Shown piece after piece: positions 18,360 to 27,453 of a stretch of DNA of 64,000 nucleotides. The notes below the pieces were generated by a model. That model had not been told where the DNA came from and did not search any database. It saw only the letters and a program-made list of their open reading frames with translations. The stretch comes from Methylobacterium gossipiicola. GTDB lineage: Bacteria > Pseudomonadota > Alphaproteobacteria > Rhizobiales > Beijerinckiaceae. The position numbers and the translations under genes were made by a program. Location of the stretch: the NCBI RefSeq assembly GCF_900113485.1, contig NZ_FOPM01000010.1:62001-126000 (forward strand), read 5' to 3'. How positions within the stretch are numbered: position 1 is the first letter of the stretch; every line of letters begins with the position of its first letter.

Positions 18360-20336
18360 TCACGCCACGGCGGGCGGGTCGGCGAGGCGCCGGACGAGTT
18401 CGTGTTTCGGCATTGGCCGACCGAGGTGGTAGCCCTGGAACAGATCGACGCCGAAGGAGGCGACGAGCTCGACCTGAGCGGCCTCCTCGACGCCTTCCAC
18501 GATGGTCCGCTGGGCGCAGCTGCCCACCAGATCGATGATGTTCTTCAAGAGCTTCGCGCCCCGCGGCGTATCGCAGCTCTGCACGAAGAACCGATCGATC
18601 TTCACCATGTCGAAGCGCAGTTCGCTGAGGCAGGTCAGGCCGGCGAACCCCGTTCCGAAATCGTCGAGCCAGACCCGGATCCCGAGGGCCGACAGCCGCT
18701 CAATCAGTCGGGCGACCCGGGGGTTGCCGCTGATCTGGCCGCCCTCGGTGATCTCGAGGGCGAGGCGGGCGGGCGCGATCCCGGCGGCCCGCACGATGGC
18801 CTCAATGGTGCCCATGAAGTTCGGGTCGTCGATCTGGCGCGAGGAAATGTTGACGCTCACGATCGGAAGGGCCGGTTCGGCGGCCAGCAGGCCGCAGGCC
18901 TCGCGCAGCATCCATTCGCCGAGTTCGACGATGACGCCCGTCCGCTCGGCCACGGGGATGAAGGTTTCCGGCGACACGGGCCGTCCCTCCGCATCCTTGA
19001 GGCGCATCAGGGCCTCGGCGCCCCAGATGAGCCCCGTGGTCACGTCGACGATGGGCTGGAACACCGCCGAGATGCGCCGGTCCGCGACGGCCGAACGCAG
19101 CATCTTGGCCGTGAGGGTGTCGCCCACGTCGGATTCGAGCATCCGCCGGTCGAACGCCCGGACGCAATTGCGCCCCTCTTCCTTGGCGGCATAGAGGGCG
19201 ATATCGGCGGCCGTGACCGTCCGCTCGGGCTTGTCCCCGGCGACATCCCCGGAAAACGCCGCGCCGATGCTGACGGTGATGCCGGAGAGGTGATCGCGGC
19301 GCGCCGTATGGGCGATCTGCAGCCCCTCGACGGTTTGGCGGATCTCCTCGGCGAACGCGACGACCTGCGCCCGCGAGGCGGCCGGGAAGAGGGCGGCGAA
19401 CTCCTCGCCCCCGAAGCGACCGAGGGCGTAGCCCCGGATTCCGGCCGCGCCCGCCATGGCGCGGCTGATCGCGGCGAGGCAGTGGTCCCCCTGCTGGTGC
19501 CCGTAACGATCGTTGTAGAACTTGAAGTAATCGACATCGATCAGGACGACACCGAACGGCCGGTCCGATCCAGTGGCGTCGAGCCAGAGCTTGCGCAAAA
19601 CCTCGTCGATGGCCCGGCGGTTCGCCAGCCCGGTCAGGGCATCGGTGGTCGAGAGCCGGATCAGCTCCTCGCCGCGCTTGACGATCTCCCGCTGGCGCAG
19701 ATCCGCCCGGCTGGCATTGAGATGAACGCGATAGCGTTCACGGTTGTACTTGAAGTTCAGGAACGCCGTCAGCATGAAGCTGAACAGATACAGCGAGCCG
19801 AAGCAGATCAGGTAGGTCGTCTCGCCGACGACGACGGCCGCCCAGACCAGGAACGTCGCGGCGATCAACCCCGAGGCCATCAGGGCGAAGGCAAAGCTCA
19901 GGTTGAAGAACAGGTTCGCGACCAGCATGAAGATCAGCCCGTACCCGGCATAATACAGCGTCGCCGTCGCCTCTGTGCTCTGCGCCGAGAGGAGGAGCCA
20001 CGCCACGAAACCGAACACGACCCCGATCGCGCATTGGAATTCGAGACTGCGCGTCCCCACACCCCGGCGAACCTGTATCCCGATCGCCACGGCGTAGCTC
20101 ACGCCGACGGCCAGCCGGAGCGGCAGGAGGTAGGGCAGCATGTCGGGAATCAGCAGCGCGTCCATGGCTCCGAACGCGACGTAGAGCAGGCCGACGAACT
20201 GGCACGCCCGGGCGAGTTCGCTGCGCAGGGCCTTGGCGTGCTGAACCGCGAACGCCGCATCGAGCTGGGGCGAGCGGCGCTCGAACCACCGCTTGCCGAG
20301 TTCCCGGTCGAGCAGACTGAGCGTTGCGGTGGTCAT
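18360..20336 (-). CDS. Membrane GGDEF-EAL protein (cyclic-di-GMP turnover)
   Basis: The 658-residue protein has an N-terminal membrane module with about six hydrophobic helices (roughly residues 35-210). A GGDEF domain follows (STTDALTGLANRR, DVDYFKFYND, active-site GRFGGEEF), then an EAL domain (GAEALMRL, NISSRQI, LEITEG, LDDFGTGFAGL, KIDRFF, VEGVE). Both catalytic signatures look intact. The RxxD inhibitory site usually found five residues before GGEEF is absent (RGYA here), so product inhibition at that site is unlikely. Whether synthesis or hydrolysis dominates cannot be told. The start at 20336 (MTTATLSLLDREL) has a GGAGG-like site upstream. Confidence 0.92.
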   Translation of the reverse strand: MTTATLSLLDRELGKRWFERRSPQLDAAFAVQHAKALRSELARACQFVGLLYVAFGAMDALLIPDMLPYLLPLRLAVGVSYAVAIGIQVRRGVGTRSLEFQCAIGVVFGFVAWLLLSAQSTEATATLYYAGYGLIFMLVANLFFNLSFAFALMASGLIAATFLVWAAVVVGETTYLICFGSLYLFSFMLTAFLNFKYNRERYRVHLNASRADLRQREIVKRGEELIRLSTTDALTGLANRRAIDEVLRKLWLDATGSDRPFGVVLIDVDYFKFYNDRYGHQQGDHCLAAISRAMAGAAGIRGYALGRFGGEEFAALFPAASRAQVVAFAEEIRQTVEGLQIAHTARRDHLSGITVSIGAAFSGDVAGDKPERTVTAADIALYAAKEEGRNCVRAFDRRMLESDVGDTLTAKMLRSAVADRRISAVFQPIVDVTTGLIWGAEALMRLKDAEGRPVSPETFIPVAERTGVIVELGEWMLREACGLLAAEPALPIVSVNISSRQIDDPNFMGTIEAIVRAAGIAPARLALEITEGGQISGNPRVARLIERLSALGIRVWLDDFGTGFAGLTCLSELRFDMVKIDRFFVQSCDTPRGAKLLKNIIDLVGSCAQRTIVEGVEEAAQVELVASFGVDLFQGYHLGRPMPKHELVRRLADPPAVA

Positions 20337-20735
20337 CGTTCCGGCGCCTCCCACCTCATGGTAGGCAACGTAGTTCCCGAAAACATGAATGGAATGATTA
20401 AAGCGCGCTCGCCGTACCGGATAAGATCGGACATCGGGTAAACCGCAGGACTTCCCTCCGCGCCAACGCGTCCCGCAGCGCGAGAACTGGACGAACCCGG
20501 ATCTGATCTCCGGCCTGGAGCGAAAAGTCGAAACCGCCCCGCGAAACAACATAGATTTCTTTTGGCCGACTGCTCCACGGCCCCCGCTCGTTCGGACGGC
20601 CCCCATCGGAATCGTCCGGGACACCGGAACCTTGGGAAACCTTGCCCATGCCCCTGGACAGGAATTAACGCCTCGTTAACTATAATTTCCGCACCCAGGA
20701 CTTTTCAGAGCATCGGTGCGTGAGGCGTAAAAGAC
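20337..20735. promoter_or_regulatory. Divergent intergenic region with CtrA-like site
   Basis: These 399 bases separate the GGDEF-EAL gene (minus strand) from the methyltransferase gene (plus strand). A perfect TTAA-N7-TTAA motif sits at 20665-20679, 57 bases before the methyltransferase ATG. An AT-rich segment (taactataatttcc) follows it and could be a -10 region. Nothing else in the gap resembles a gene. Confidence 0.55.
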
Positions 20736-21800
20736 ATGGCCAGCGGCGGACTCTCGCTGTTTCGCGAACACGATCGCCTGAGCAGATTCAAATCACTCGA
20801 AGACAGACCGCCACTCCCGATCGGCACCCAAGCCCCGGTTTCGATACCTGACACACTCTATCCCGTCGTCGCCGAAGACGTTCGACGGGCTTTGACCGAC
20901 ATCGCGAACCTCGCGTCGCCCGGAAATTACACCGCCCTGGCAGATACGCTCATCGACCTGCTGGCCCTCCTCAAGGAGACGTTCAGCGACCGGACCTGGC
21001 ACGGGGCCGTCCTTCCCGCCGCTCGCGCCCATACGGTCGCGCAGCTTGTGCACGAATGCCCGTTTACCTCGCATTCCTTCACCAAACCGCGCGGATACCC
21101 TGGAGATGCCGGGCTGATCGACTTTGTCTATCGCCATCCGGCCGCGCGGCCGGCCCAGGAAGCGGCCACGGCGGCCGGGCGCACGGTCATGGCCTTCACC
21201 GTCGACGTCACGGCCTGTGAAGCGGTCCGTCGGCGCCGCTCCGTTCTCGCGGCGGCCATCGACGCGGCGGCCGCGCGCCGCGAGCAGCCCGCGATCCTGT
21301 CGGTGGCCTGCGGGCACCTGCGCGAGGCCGAATTGAGCCTCGCCCTCACGGCGGGACGGGTCGGACGGCTGCTCGCCGTCGATCAGGATGCGACGAGTCT
21401 GGCCGCCGTCGAGGGCTATCGCGGGTCGGTCTCGCCCGCCATCGAGACGCGGCAGGCGACGGTCCGCCAGATCCTGGCGCATCGGACCGACCTCGGGCGG
21501 TTCGACCTCGTCTATGCCGCCGGGCTGTACGATTACCTCGATGCCCGGGTGGCGGCGCGCCTGACGCGGGTGCTGTTCGACCACCTTCACCCGGGCGGCC
21601 GACTCCTGATCCCGAATTTCCTCTGGGGCGTCCGCGAGGAAGCCTACATGGAAGTCTTCATGGATTGGTACCTGCTCTACCGCACCCGCTCCGAGATCGA
21701 GGATTTCGCGCGGGAGATCGACCCGGCCGCGATCCGAAGCACGCTCTATACGGAGGATGCCGCGGGCACGATCGGCTACCTGGAGATCGAGCGGATCTGA
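20736..21800 (+). CDS. SAM-dependent methyltransferase with KPRGYPGD motif
   Basis: The 354-residue protein has a variable helical N-terminus (about 1-110), the motif FTKPRGYPGDAGLIDFVY (about 115-132), and a Rossmann methyltransferase core. In the core, ILSVACGHLREAE is the SAM-binding loop, LLAVDQD the acidic strand end, FDLVYAAGLYDYL motif IV, and LHPGGRLLIPNF the post-core strand. I recall the KPRGYxGD signature from a family in which some members are annotated as extracellular-factor 3-hydroxypalmitate methyl ester synthases (PhcB-like). That specific function is a tentative memory and is not supported by context. The gene is monocistronic and preceded by a CtrA-like site. Confidence 0.7.
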   Translation: MASGGLSLFREHDRLSRFKSLEDRPPLPIGTQAPVSIPDTLYPVVAEDVRRALTDIANLASPGNYTALADTLIDLLALLKETFSDRTWHGAVLPAARAHTVAQLVHECPFTSHSFTKPRGYPGDAGLIDFVYRHPAARPAQEAATAAGRTVMAFTVDVTACEAVRRRRSVLAAAIDAAAARREQPAILSVACGHLREAELSLALTAGRVGRLLAVDQDATSLAAVEGYRGSVSPAIETRQATVRQILAHRTDLGRFDLVYAAGLYDYLDARVAARLTRVLFDHLHPGGRLLIPNFLWGVREEAYMEVFMDWYLLYRTRSEIEDFAREIDPAAIRSTLYTEDAAGTIGYLEIERI

Positions 21801-22065
21801 GGCGTCGCCCGGGATTCCCGGACCAAAGGGGACCGCCATCCGCTTTCGGGGCGGGCGGGGCCGTTCGCCGAACCGGACGCCCCGAAGGCGGAGGCGGCGC
21901 GCCTCGTCGGACCGTCCGGATCGGGCTTCGGGGCGCGGCGGGAGCGCCGCGCGCGGACCGAAATCGGGCCCGCCACGGGCACGGACGGGTAAACATCCGA
22001 TTGACTTCACCCGCCCGCGATGCGAGTGGCCCGCCCTTTCCGACCTTGCGACGAACGGTAGGGCC
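21801..22065. other. Gap upstream of fabD
   Basis: These 265 bases contain no recognisable gene. They presumably hold the fabD promoter in the right half, where acatccgattgacttcacc near 21990-22010 is slightly AT-richer. No clear terminator or riboswitch is seen. Confidence 0.3.
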
Positions 22066-23010
22066 ATGGCGCGCGCACTCATCTTCCCCGGCCAAGGAAG
22101 TCAGGCCGTCGGCATGGGGCGGGCCCTGGCCGAAACCTTTCCGCAGGCCCGCGCCGTGTTCGACGAGGTCGACGCGGCCCTGGGTCAGAACCTCTCGCGC
22201 CTGATGTTCGAGGGGCCGGTGGAGGAGCTCACCCTCACGGCCAACGCCCAGCCGGCCCTCATGGCCGCGTCGCTCGCCGCCCTGCGGGTGCTCGAAGCCG
22301 AGCGCGGCCTCGACCTCAAGCGCGACATCGCCTGCGTCGCCGGGCATTCGCTGGGCGAATACACGGCGCTCGCCGCCGCCGGCACCTTCTCCATCGCGGA
22401 TGCGGCGCGCCTCCTGCGGATTCGCGGCGAGGCGATGCAGGCGGCCGTGGCCCCGGGGGCGGGCGCCATGGCGGCCCTCATCGGGGCCGAGATCGAGGTG
22501 GCGCACGCCATCGCGGAAGAGGCGGCCGAGGGGGACGTCTGCGACGTCGCCAACGACAATGGCGGCGCCCAGGTGGTGCTGTCCGGCGACAAGGCCGCCG
22601 TGGAGCGGGCCGTGGCCCTGGCTCAGGCGAAGGGGATCAAGCGCGCCGTGATGCTCAACGTCTCGGCGCCGTTCCATTGCCGCCTCATGGCGCCGGCGGC
22701 CGAGGCCATGCGGACGGCCCTGGCGCAAGTGGCCATGCACACCCCCGTGGTGCCGGTCTTCGCCAACGTGCTCGCCGCTCCCATCACCGACCGCGACGCC
22801 ATCCGGGACGCCCTGGTGGCGCAGGTCACCGGCACCGTGCGCTGGCGCGAGAGCGTCGCGGCCATGGCGCGTTCCGGCATCGATTTCTTCACCGAGGTCG
22901 GCACCGGCAAGGTTCTCACCGGCCTCGTCAAGCGCATCGCGGCGGGGGCTTCGGCCGGCGCCGTCGGCACCCCCGACGACGTCGCCGCGTTCCCCGCGTT
23001 TCCAGGATAG
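22066..23010 (+). CDS. fabD: Malonyl-CoA:ACP transacylase
   Basis: FabD moves malonate from CoA to acyl carrier protein, feeding type II fatty acid synthesis. The 314-residue product has the N-terminal LIFPGQGSQAVGMG, the active-site GHSLGEY with nucleophilic Ser, FHCRLMAPA with the catalytic His, and EVGTGKVLTGL near the C-terminus. The start is the ATG at 22066; the open frame upstream is shadow. It leads the fabD-fabG-acpP-fabF cluster and ends 8 bases before fabG. Confidence 0.97.
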   Translation: MARALIFPGQGSQAVGMGRALAETFPQARAVFDEVDAALGQNLSRLMFEGPVEELTLTANAQPALMAASLAALRVLEAERGLDLKRDIACVAGHSLGEYTALAAAGTFSIADAARLLRIRGEAMQAAVAPGAGAMAALIGAEIEVAHAIAEEAAEGDVCDVANDNGGAQVVLSGDKAAVERAVALAQAKGIKRAVMLNVSAPFHCRLMAPAAEAMRTALAQVAMHTPVVPVFANVLAAPITDRDAIRDALVAQVTGTVRWRESVAAMARSGIDFFTEVGTGKVLTGLVKRIAAGASAGAVGTPDDVAAFPAFPG

Positions 23011-23018
23011 GGTCTCCC

Positions 23019-23759
23019 ATGTTCGATCTCACCGGCCGCAAGGCCCTCGTCACCGGCGCCACGGGCGGCCTCGGGGGCGCCATCGCCAGGACGCTGCACG
23101 CGCGGGGCGCCACCGTCACGGTCTCGGGCACCCGGCGCCCGGCCCTCGAAGCCCTGGTCGCCGAACTCGGGGGCGAGCGCCTCCACGTCGCCGAATGCGA
23201 CCTCTCCGACAAGGCCGCCGTCGAGGCCCTGGTGCCGGCGGCGGAAGCCGCGATGGGCGGCCTCGACATCCTCGTGAACAATGCCGGCATCACCCGCGAC
23301 AACCTTCTCCTGCGGATGAAGGACGACGAGTGGGACGCAGTGATCGCGGTCAACCTCACGGCGGCCTTCCGCCTGTCGCGGGCCGCCGTGAAGGGCATGA
23401 TGAAGCGCCGCCACGGCCGCATCGTCAACATCGGCTCGGTGGTGGGCACCACGGGCAATCCGGGGCAGGTGAACTACGCCGCCGCCAAGGCCGGGTTGGT
23501 GGGCATGACCAAGGCCATGGCGGCCGAGGTGGCCACCCGCAACCTCACGGTCAACTGCATCGCGCCGGGCTTCATCACCTCGCCGATGACGGATGCGCTC
23601 AACGACAAGCAGCGCGAGGGCATCCTCACCCGCGTGCCCATGAATCGCCTGGGCACCGGCGAGGAGATCGCGGCCGCCGCCCTCTACCTCGCCTCCGACG
23701 AGGCCGGCTACGTCACCGGGCAAACGCTCCACGTCAACGGCGGCATGGCGATGGTCTGA
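23019..23759 (+). CDS. fabG: 3-oxoacyl-[ACP] reductase
   Basis: FabG reduces beta-ketoacyl-ACP with NADPH. The 246-residue short-chain dehydrogenase shows the nucleotide loop TGATGGLG, the NNAGITRDN motif, the catalytic Ser (NIGSVVG), YAAAK with catalytic Tyr and Lys, and the C-terminal GQTLHVNGGMAMV typical of FabG. The start lies 8 bases after the fabD stop, so the two are co-transcribed. Confidence 0.97.
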   Translation: MFDLTGRKALVTGATGGLGGAIARTLHARGATVTVSGTRRPALEALVAELGGERLHVAECDLSDKAAVEALVPAAEAAMGGLDILVNNAGITRDNLLLRMKDDEWDAVIAVNLTAAFRLSRAAVKGMMKRRHGRIVNIGSVVGTTGNPGQVNYAAAKAGLVGMTKAMAAEVATRNLTVNCIAPGFITSPMTDALNDKQREGILTRVPMNRLGTGEEIAAAALYLASDEAGYVTGQTLHVNGGMAMV

Positions 23760-24078
23760 CGGGGGCCGGTGCCCGGCGGCCTTGCTGCACCGCACACCCG
23801 AAATCATCCCCGGCGGCGCGAAAAAGCCACGGCGATGAATGGGTTGTGAACCGGCCCTCGCCAGCACCGGAACCCTGTGTTAACACCCCGCCTGCCGTGC
23901 GAGGGGGGTTGACGGTTCGGCGTGTTGCGGAGATTCCCAAGAACGACGCGGACCCGATGTCACGGACCGCCCGAAACGCGCGCGAGCGATCACACCGGCC
24001 GCATCCGGGACCAGGGGTCCCGGACCGGCGGCCACGGCGACACCATCACGACTCTTGAAGAGCTAAGGACCAAGACCG
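23760..24078. promoter_or_regulatory. fabG-acpP spacer
   Basis: The 319-base gap between fabG and acpP holds no gene. It probably carries a separate acpP promoter, since acpP is usually transcribed at high level. A short perfect hairpin (ccgggacc / ggtcccgg, about 24004-24022) lies near the acpP leader, and an AG-rich ribosome site (ctaaggacc) precedes the acpP ATG. Confidence 0.4.
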
Positions 24079-24315
24079 ATGAGCGATATCGCTGAGCGCG
24101 TGAAGAAGATCGTTGTCGAACACCTCGGCGTCGAGCCGGAGAAGGTGGTCGAGGGCGCGAACTTCATCGATGATCTCGGCGCCGACAGCCTCGACACCGT
24201 CGAGCTCGTGATGGCGTTCGAGGAGGAATTCAACGTCGAGATTCCCGACGACGCCGCCGAGACCATCCAGACGGTCGGCGACGCGGTGAAGTTCCTCGAG
24301 AAGAACTCCGCTTAA
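24079..24315 (+). CDS. acpP: Acyl carrier protein
   Basis: This 78-residue acidic carrier protein holds acyl chains on a phosphopantetheine arm attached to Ser in the conserved [18 protein letters not shown] motif. The N-terminal [11 protein letters not shown] and C-terminal [10 protein letters not shown] helices match bacterial AcpP. It is located between fabG and fabF as in most proteobacteria. Confidence 0.97.
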   Translation: MSDIAERVKKIVVEHLGVEPEKVVEGANFIDDLGADSLDTVELVMAFEEEFNVEIPDDAAETIQTVGDAVKFLEKNSA

Positions 24316-24403
24316 TTTCGACGAAACGGGGCGCCGGAAGCGGGGTCGTACGCGACTCCGCCGCGCCCTTCGTTTCAGGACGGGACCGGTTCGGGATAGC
24401 GCG

Positions 24404-25666
24404 ATGCGGCGGGTAGTGGTGACGGGTCTGGGTATGGTGACGCCGCTTGCGAGCGGGGTCGAGGCCACCTGGAGCCGGTTGATCGCGGGAGAGTCGGCGG
24501 CCAAAGCCGTGACGGCGTTCCCCGTCGACGACCTCGCCTGCCGCATCGCCTGTTCCGTTCCGTTCGGCGACGGCAGCAACGGCACCTTCGATCCCGACGC
24601 CTGGATGGAATCGAAGGAGCAGCGCAAGGTCGATCCGTTCATCGTCTACGCCATGGCGGCCGCCGGGCAGGCCCTGGACGACGCCGACTGGCACCCGACC
24701 TCCCACGCGGATCAATGCGCCACGGGCGTGATGATCGGATCGGGCATCGGCGGCATCGGCGGCATCTACGACGCGTCCGTGACCCTGCACGACAAGGGTC
24801 CGCGCCGGATCTCGCCGTTCTTCATCCCCGGGCGGATCATCAACCTCGCCTCCGGCCAGGTCTCCATCGCGCACGGCCTGAAAGGCCCGAACCATTCCGT
24901 GGTCACCGCCTGCTCCACGGGGGCGCATGCCATCGGCGACGCCGCCCGGCTCATCCAGTTCGGCGATGCCGACGTGATGGTGGCGGGCGGGGCCGAATCC
25001 CCCGTGAACCGCCTGGCGCTGGCGGGCTTCGCCGCCTGCCGGGCGCTCTCCACCGCCTTCAACGACGACCCGACTCGGGCGTCGCGCCCCTATGACAAGG
25101 ACCGCGACGGCTTCGTCATGGGCGAGGGCGCCGGCGTGGTGGTGCTCGAAGAGTACGAGCACGCCAAAGCCCGCGGCGCCAAGATCTACGCCGAGGTGGT
25201 GGGCTACGGCCTCACGGGCGACGCCTACCACATCACCTCGCCGGCCCCCGACGGCGACGGCGCCTTCCGCTGCATGAGCGCCGCCGTGAAGCGCGCCGGC
25301 ATCGCCGCGTCCGAGATCGACTACATCAACGCCCATGGCACCTCGACGCCCATGGGCGACGAGCTGGAACTGAAGGCCGTGGAGCGCCTGCTCGGCGACG
25401 CGGCGCCGCGCGCCGCCATGTCCTCCACCAAATCCGCCATCGGCCACCTGCTGGGTGCCGCCGGCGCCGTGGAAGCCATCTTTTCCGTGCTCGCCATCCG
25501 CGACGGGGTTCTGCCCCCGACTCTCAACCTCGACACCCCCTCGGTGGAGACCGCCATCGACCTCGTGCCGCACGAGGCCAAGCGCAAGCGCGTGGATGTC
25601 GTGCTGTCGAATTCGTTCGGGTTCGGCGGGACGAATGCGAGCTTGGTGATGCGGCGGGTGGATTAG
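24404..25666 (+). CDS. fabF: 3-oxoacyl-[ACP] synthase II
   Basis: FabF performs chain-elongating Claisen condensation of malonyl-ACP with acyl-ACP. The 420-residue product starts MRRVVVTGLGMVTPL. The catalytic triad motifs are VTACSTGAHA (Cys), NAHGTSTPMGD (His) and KSAIGHLLGAAGA (His), and the C-terminus NSFGFGGTNASLV is complete. Its stop (25664-25666) marks an abrupt change: the next bases are AT-rich and begin the foreign insertion. In related genomes mltG normally follows closely. Confidence 0.97.
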   Translation: MRRVVVTGLGMVTPLASGVEATWSRLIAGESAAKAVTAFPVDDLACRIACSVPFGDGSNGTFDPDAWMESKEQRKVDPFIVYAMAAAGQALDDADWHPTSHADQCATGVMIGSGIGGIGGIYDASVTLHDKGPRRISPFFIPGRIINLASGQVSIAHGLKGPNHSVVTACSTGAHAIGDAARLIQFGDADVMVAGGAESPVNRLALAGFAACRALSTAFNDDPTRASRPYDKDRDGFVMGEGAGVVVLEEYEHAKARGAKIYAEVVGYGLTGDAYHITSPAPDGDGAFRCMSAAVKRAGIAASEIDYINAHGTSTPMGDELELKAVERLLGDAAPRAAMSSTKSAIGHLLGAAGAVEAIFSVLAIRDGVLPPTLNLDTPSVETAIDLVPHEAKRKRVDVVLSNSFGFGGTNASLVMRRVD

Positions 25667-25780
25667 TTACAATTAGCTAATACTCCCTCCCTTTTTCCTA
25701 TAACCAATCACCGCTGAATATTTACTACTCAGAGATTTGAAAAATACAACTCTTTTACACAGAAATGACAGGCTGATTCT

Positions 25781-27376
25781 ATGAGTCAACAACCACAGCC
25801 TAAAGCGCCCATAATTCGATCTGTTTCCAGCATAACCTTTTCGATTGGAGGCGAAAATCCTTTCGAGAAAGCTATCCGACTTACTGTCGGATGGATGCAG
25901 AAATTAAATCCTGCAATTCCGACAGATGCTACAGATGCTGCAGCATTCGATGTGGGCGGAGGAGGCGATCATCCTGCGAAAGCAGTAAAAATCGAGCATC
26001 CAGAGCGCCGAATTTGGTCAGCAACAATTGATAACCCCGATTCAAACTTACTCGGGCGCACCTGGGTAACTGAGATCACAATTGCAGAGCAACAAGGCCA
26101 AGTTCATTTTGGAACTCGTCTACTTAATGTCACAAGAAATGCAGATGATCCGTACATACCAAGCATCCCTGGATTTATTCGAGAAATAATAAAACGCTTG
26201 CCCTGCACGGCGGATGGAGTCGCTCTATCCGATCTGCCGACATATATTAATTCTTCAGAAGATTTTGATTGGTTCATTAAGCTTCTTGAGCATCCACATA
26301 GACGTCTACCCATAGTGGTAATGGCAGAGGCGGTAACCCGTCCACCCTTGATTAATCTTGAGTCATTCTCTCGCCGAGTTTGCGGCGCAGCACATGTGAT
26401 CGGCATCTCCAATAACCAGACTTGGAGATTAACACGTCTGGCCGGGCGTGATTTGACTGTTTTTGATGGGGCACTACGGCTCTATCGTCCAGGATTTAAG
26501 TTGGACGACGCAGATCAGTACGCTCATCCGCTATGGCTTTCCGATCAAGGCCGTCATGGTTTCTGGAGCGCCGTCCCTGTTATCAACCGGGTTCTCTCAT
26601 CCGGTGTGAGCAAGGGCACAACAGACTACCCTCGCTTCGAAGCTGTCAGGCAAGCTGCCGCGGATTTTGCTCTTAAGGCAAGACGCGTCAATAGCAGTGA
26701 TGCCGAGATGGTTCGGCTATACGAGGAAGAAAATATAGCATTAAGACAAGAGATTGAAAGCATCCGCAGCGAGCACAATCAATGGCTTGCAGATGCGGAA
26801 GCTGAGCGCTCGGCCTCAGAAGCTGAAACATCCGAGTTGAAAGCCGAAAACCACCGATATCGTATTCAAAATGAAATGCTAAGAAGGACACTCGTTAGAG
26901 AGGGAAGCACATTAGAACGAGAAGACTTGACTGACTTAAGCAATTTTGGAGAGTGGGCAAGCCGGAATATTAGCCCAAACATTTGGTTTGCGCCAAAGGC
27001 GCTGAAGAGCATTGAAAGAAACAATCAGTACTCTCGCCCCGAAGAAATTGGTGAAGCAATTCGACTGCTGGATGAAGTTTATGCGCCGATGCGCCGAGAA
27101 CCAGACCAGCAATCATATGAAGAATTTACCGAACGATCTTTGAATATTGGAATCACAATATCAGATTGTTTTTCCAGGTCCGGCGACATCCAGCGCTTTC
27201 CAGAGTATTCAGTGACTTATCATAGGGAACGCCTATGGTGCGATCAACACCTTAAAAAGGGCGGTGGAACAGACCCTAGGACAATGTTTCGTATATACTT
27301 TTGCTGGAATCGAGAGAAAGGCGTCATAGTCATTGGACACCTTCCCACCCATTTGGATAATAATATGACAAACTAA
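25781..27376 (+). CDS. AT-rich accessory gene of unknown function with coiled coil
   Basis: I do not recognise the family. The 531-residue product is cytosolic (no signal peptide or membrane segment). It appears to have three parts. The first is a globular N-terminal region (about 60-290) with RIWSATIDNPDSN, GRTWVTEITI and RLPIVVMAEAVTRPPL. Next is an acidic, charged helix with coiled-coil character (about 305-378, VRLYEEENIALRQEIESI). The third is a C-terminal region ending RIYFCWNREKGVIVIGHLPTHL, whose strand pattern recalls RelE/ParE-like folds, with low certainty. Codon use and base composition differ sharply from every neighbour, indicating horizontal transfer. It sits alone between fabF and mltG and is stop-start coupled (TAATG) to a 25-codon ORF. 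An accessory or defence role is only a hypothesis. Confidence 0.85.
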   Translation: MSQQPQPKAPIIRSVSSITFSIGGENPFEKAIRLTVGWMQKLNPAIPTDATDAAAFDVGGGGDHPAKAVKIEHPERRIWSATIDNPDSNLLGRTWVTEITIAEQQGQVHFGTRLLNVTRNADDPYIPSIPGFIREIIKRLPCTADGVALSDLPTYINSSEDFDWFIKLLEHPHRRLPIVVMAEAVTRPPLINLESFSRRVCGAAHVIGISNNQTWRLTRLAGRDLTVFDGALRLYRPGFKLDDADQYAHPLWLSDQGRHGFWSAVPVINRVLSSGVSKGTTDYPRFEAVRQAAADFALKARRVNSSDAEMVRLYEEENIALRQEIESIRSEHNQWLADAEAERSASEAETSELKAENHRYRIQNEMLRRTLVREGSTLEREDLTDLSNFGEWASRNISPNIWFAPKALKSIERNNQYSRPEEIGEAIRLLDEVYAPMRREPDQQSYEEFTERSLNIGITISDCFSRSGDIQRFPEYSVTYHRERLWCDQHLKKGGGTDPRTMFRIYFCWNREKGVIVIGHLPTHLDNNMTN

Positions 27377-27453
27377 TGTCAGAACAACCAAGCGGATTCA
27401 TAATTACAAACCACGCCTTACAGCAACAAAAACACATATTAGGAGCAGCTTAG
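27376..27453 (+). CDS. Coupled 25-codon ORF, possibly a truncated partner gene
   Basis: The ATG overlaps the last base of the preceding stop (TAATG at 27374-27378), the classic arrangement for translational coupling. The frame encodes MSEQPSGFIITNHALQQQKH and five more residues, then stops at TAG 27451-27453. Composition is AT-rich like the upstream gene. The stop coincides with the return to GC-rich host sequence, so this may be the first 25 codons of a longer partner cut off at the insertion boundary. It could also be a real micropeptide or chance. Confidence 0.4.
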   Translation: MSEQPSGFIITNHALQQQKHILGAA

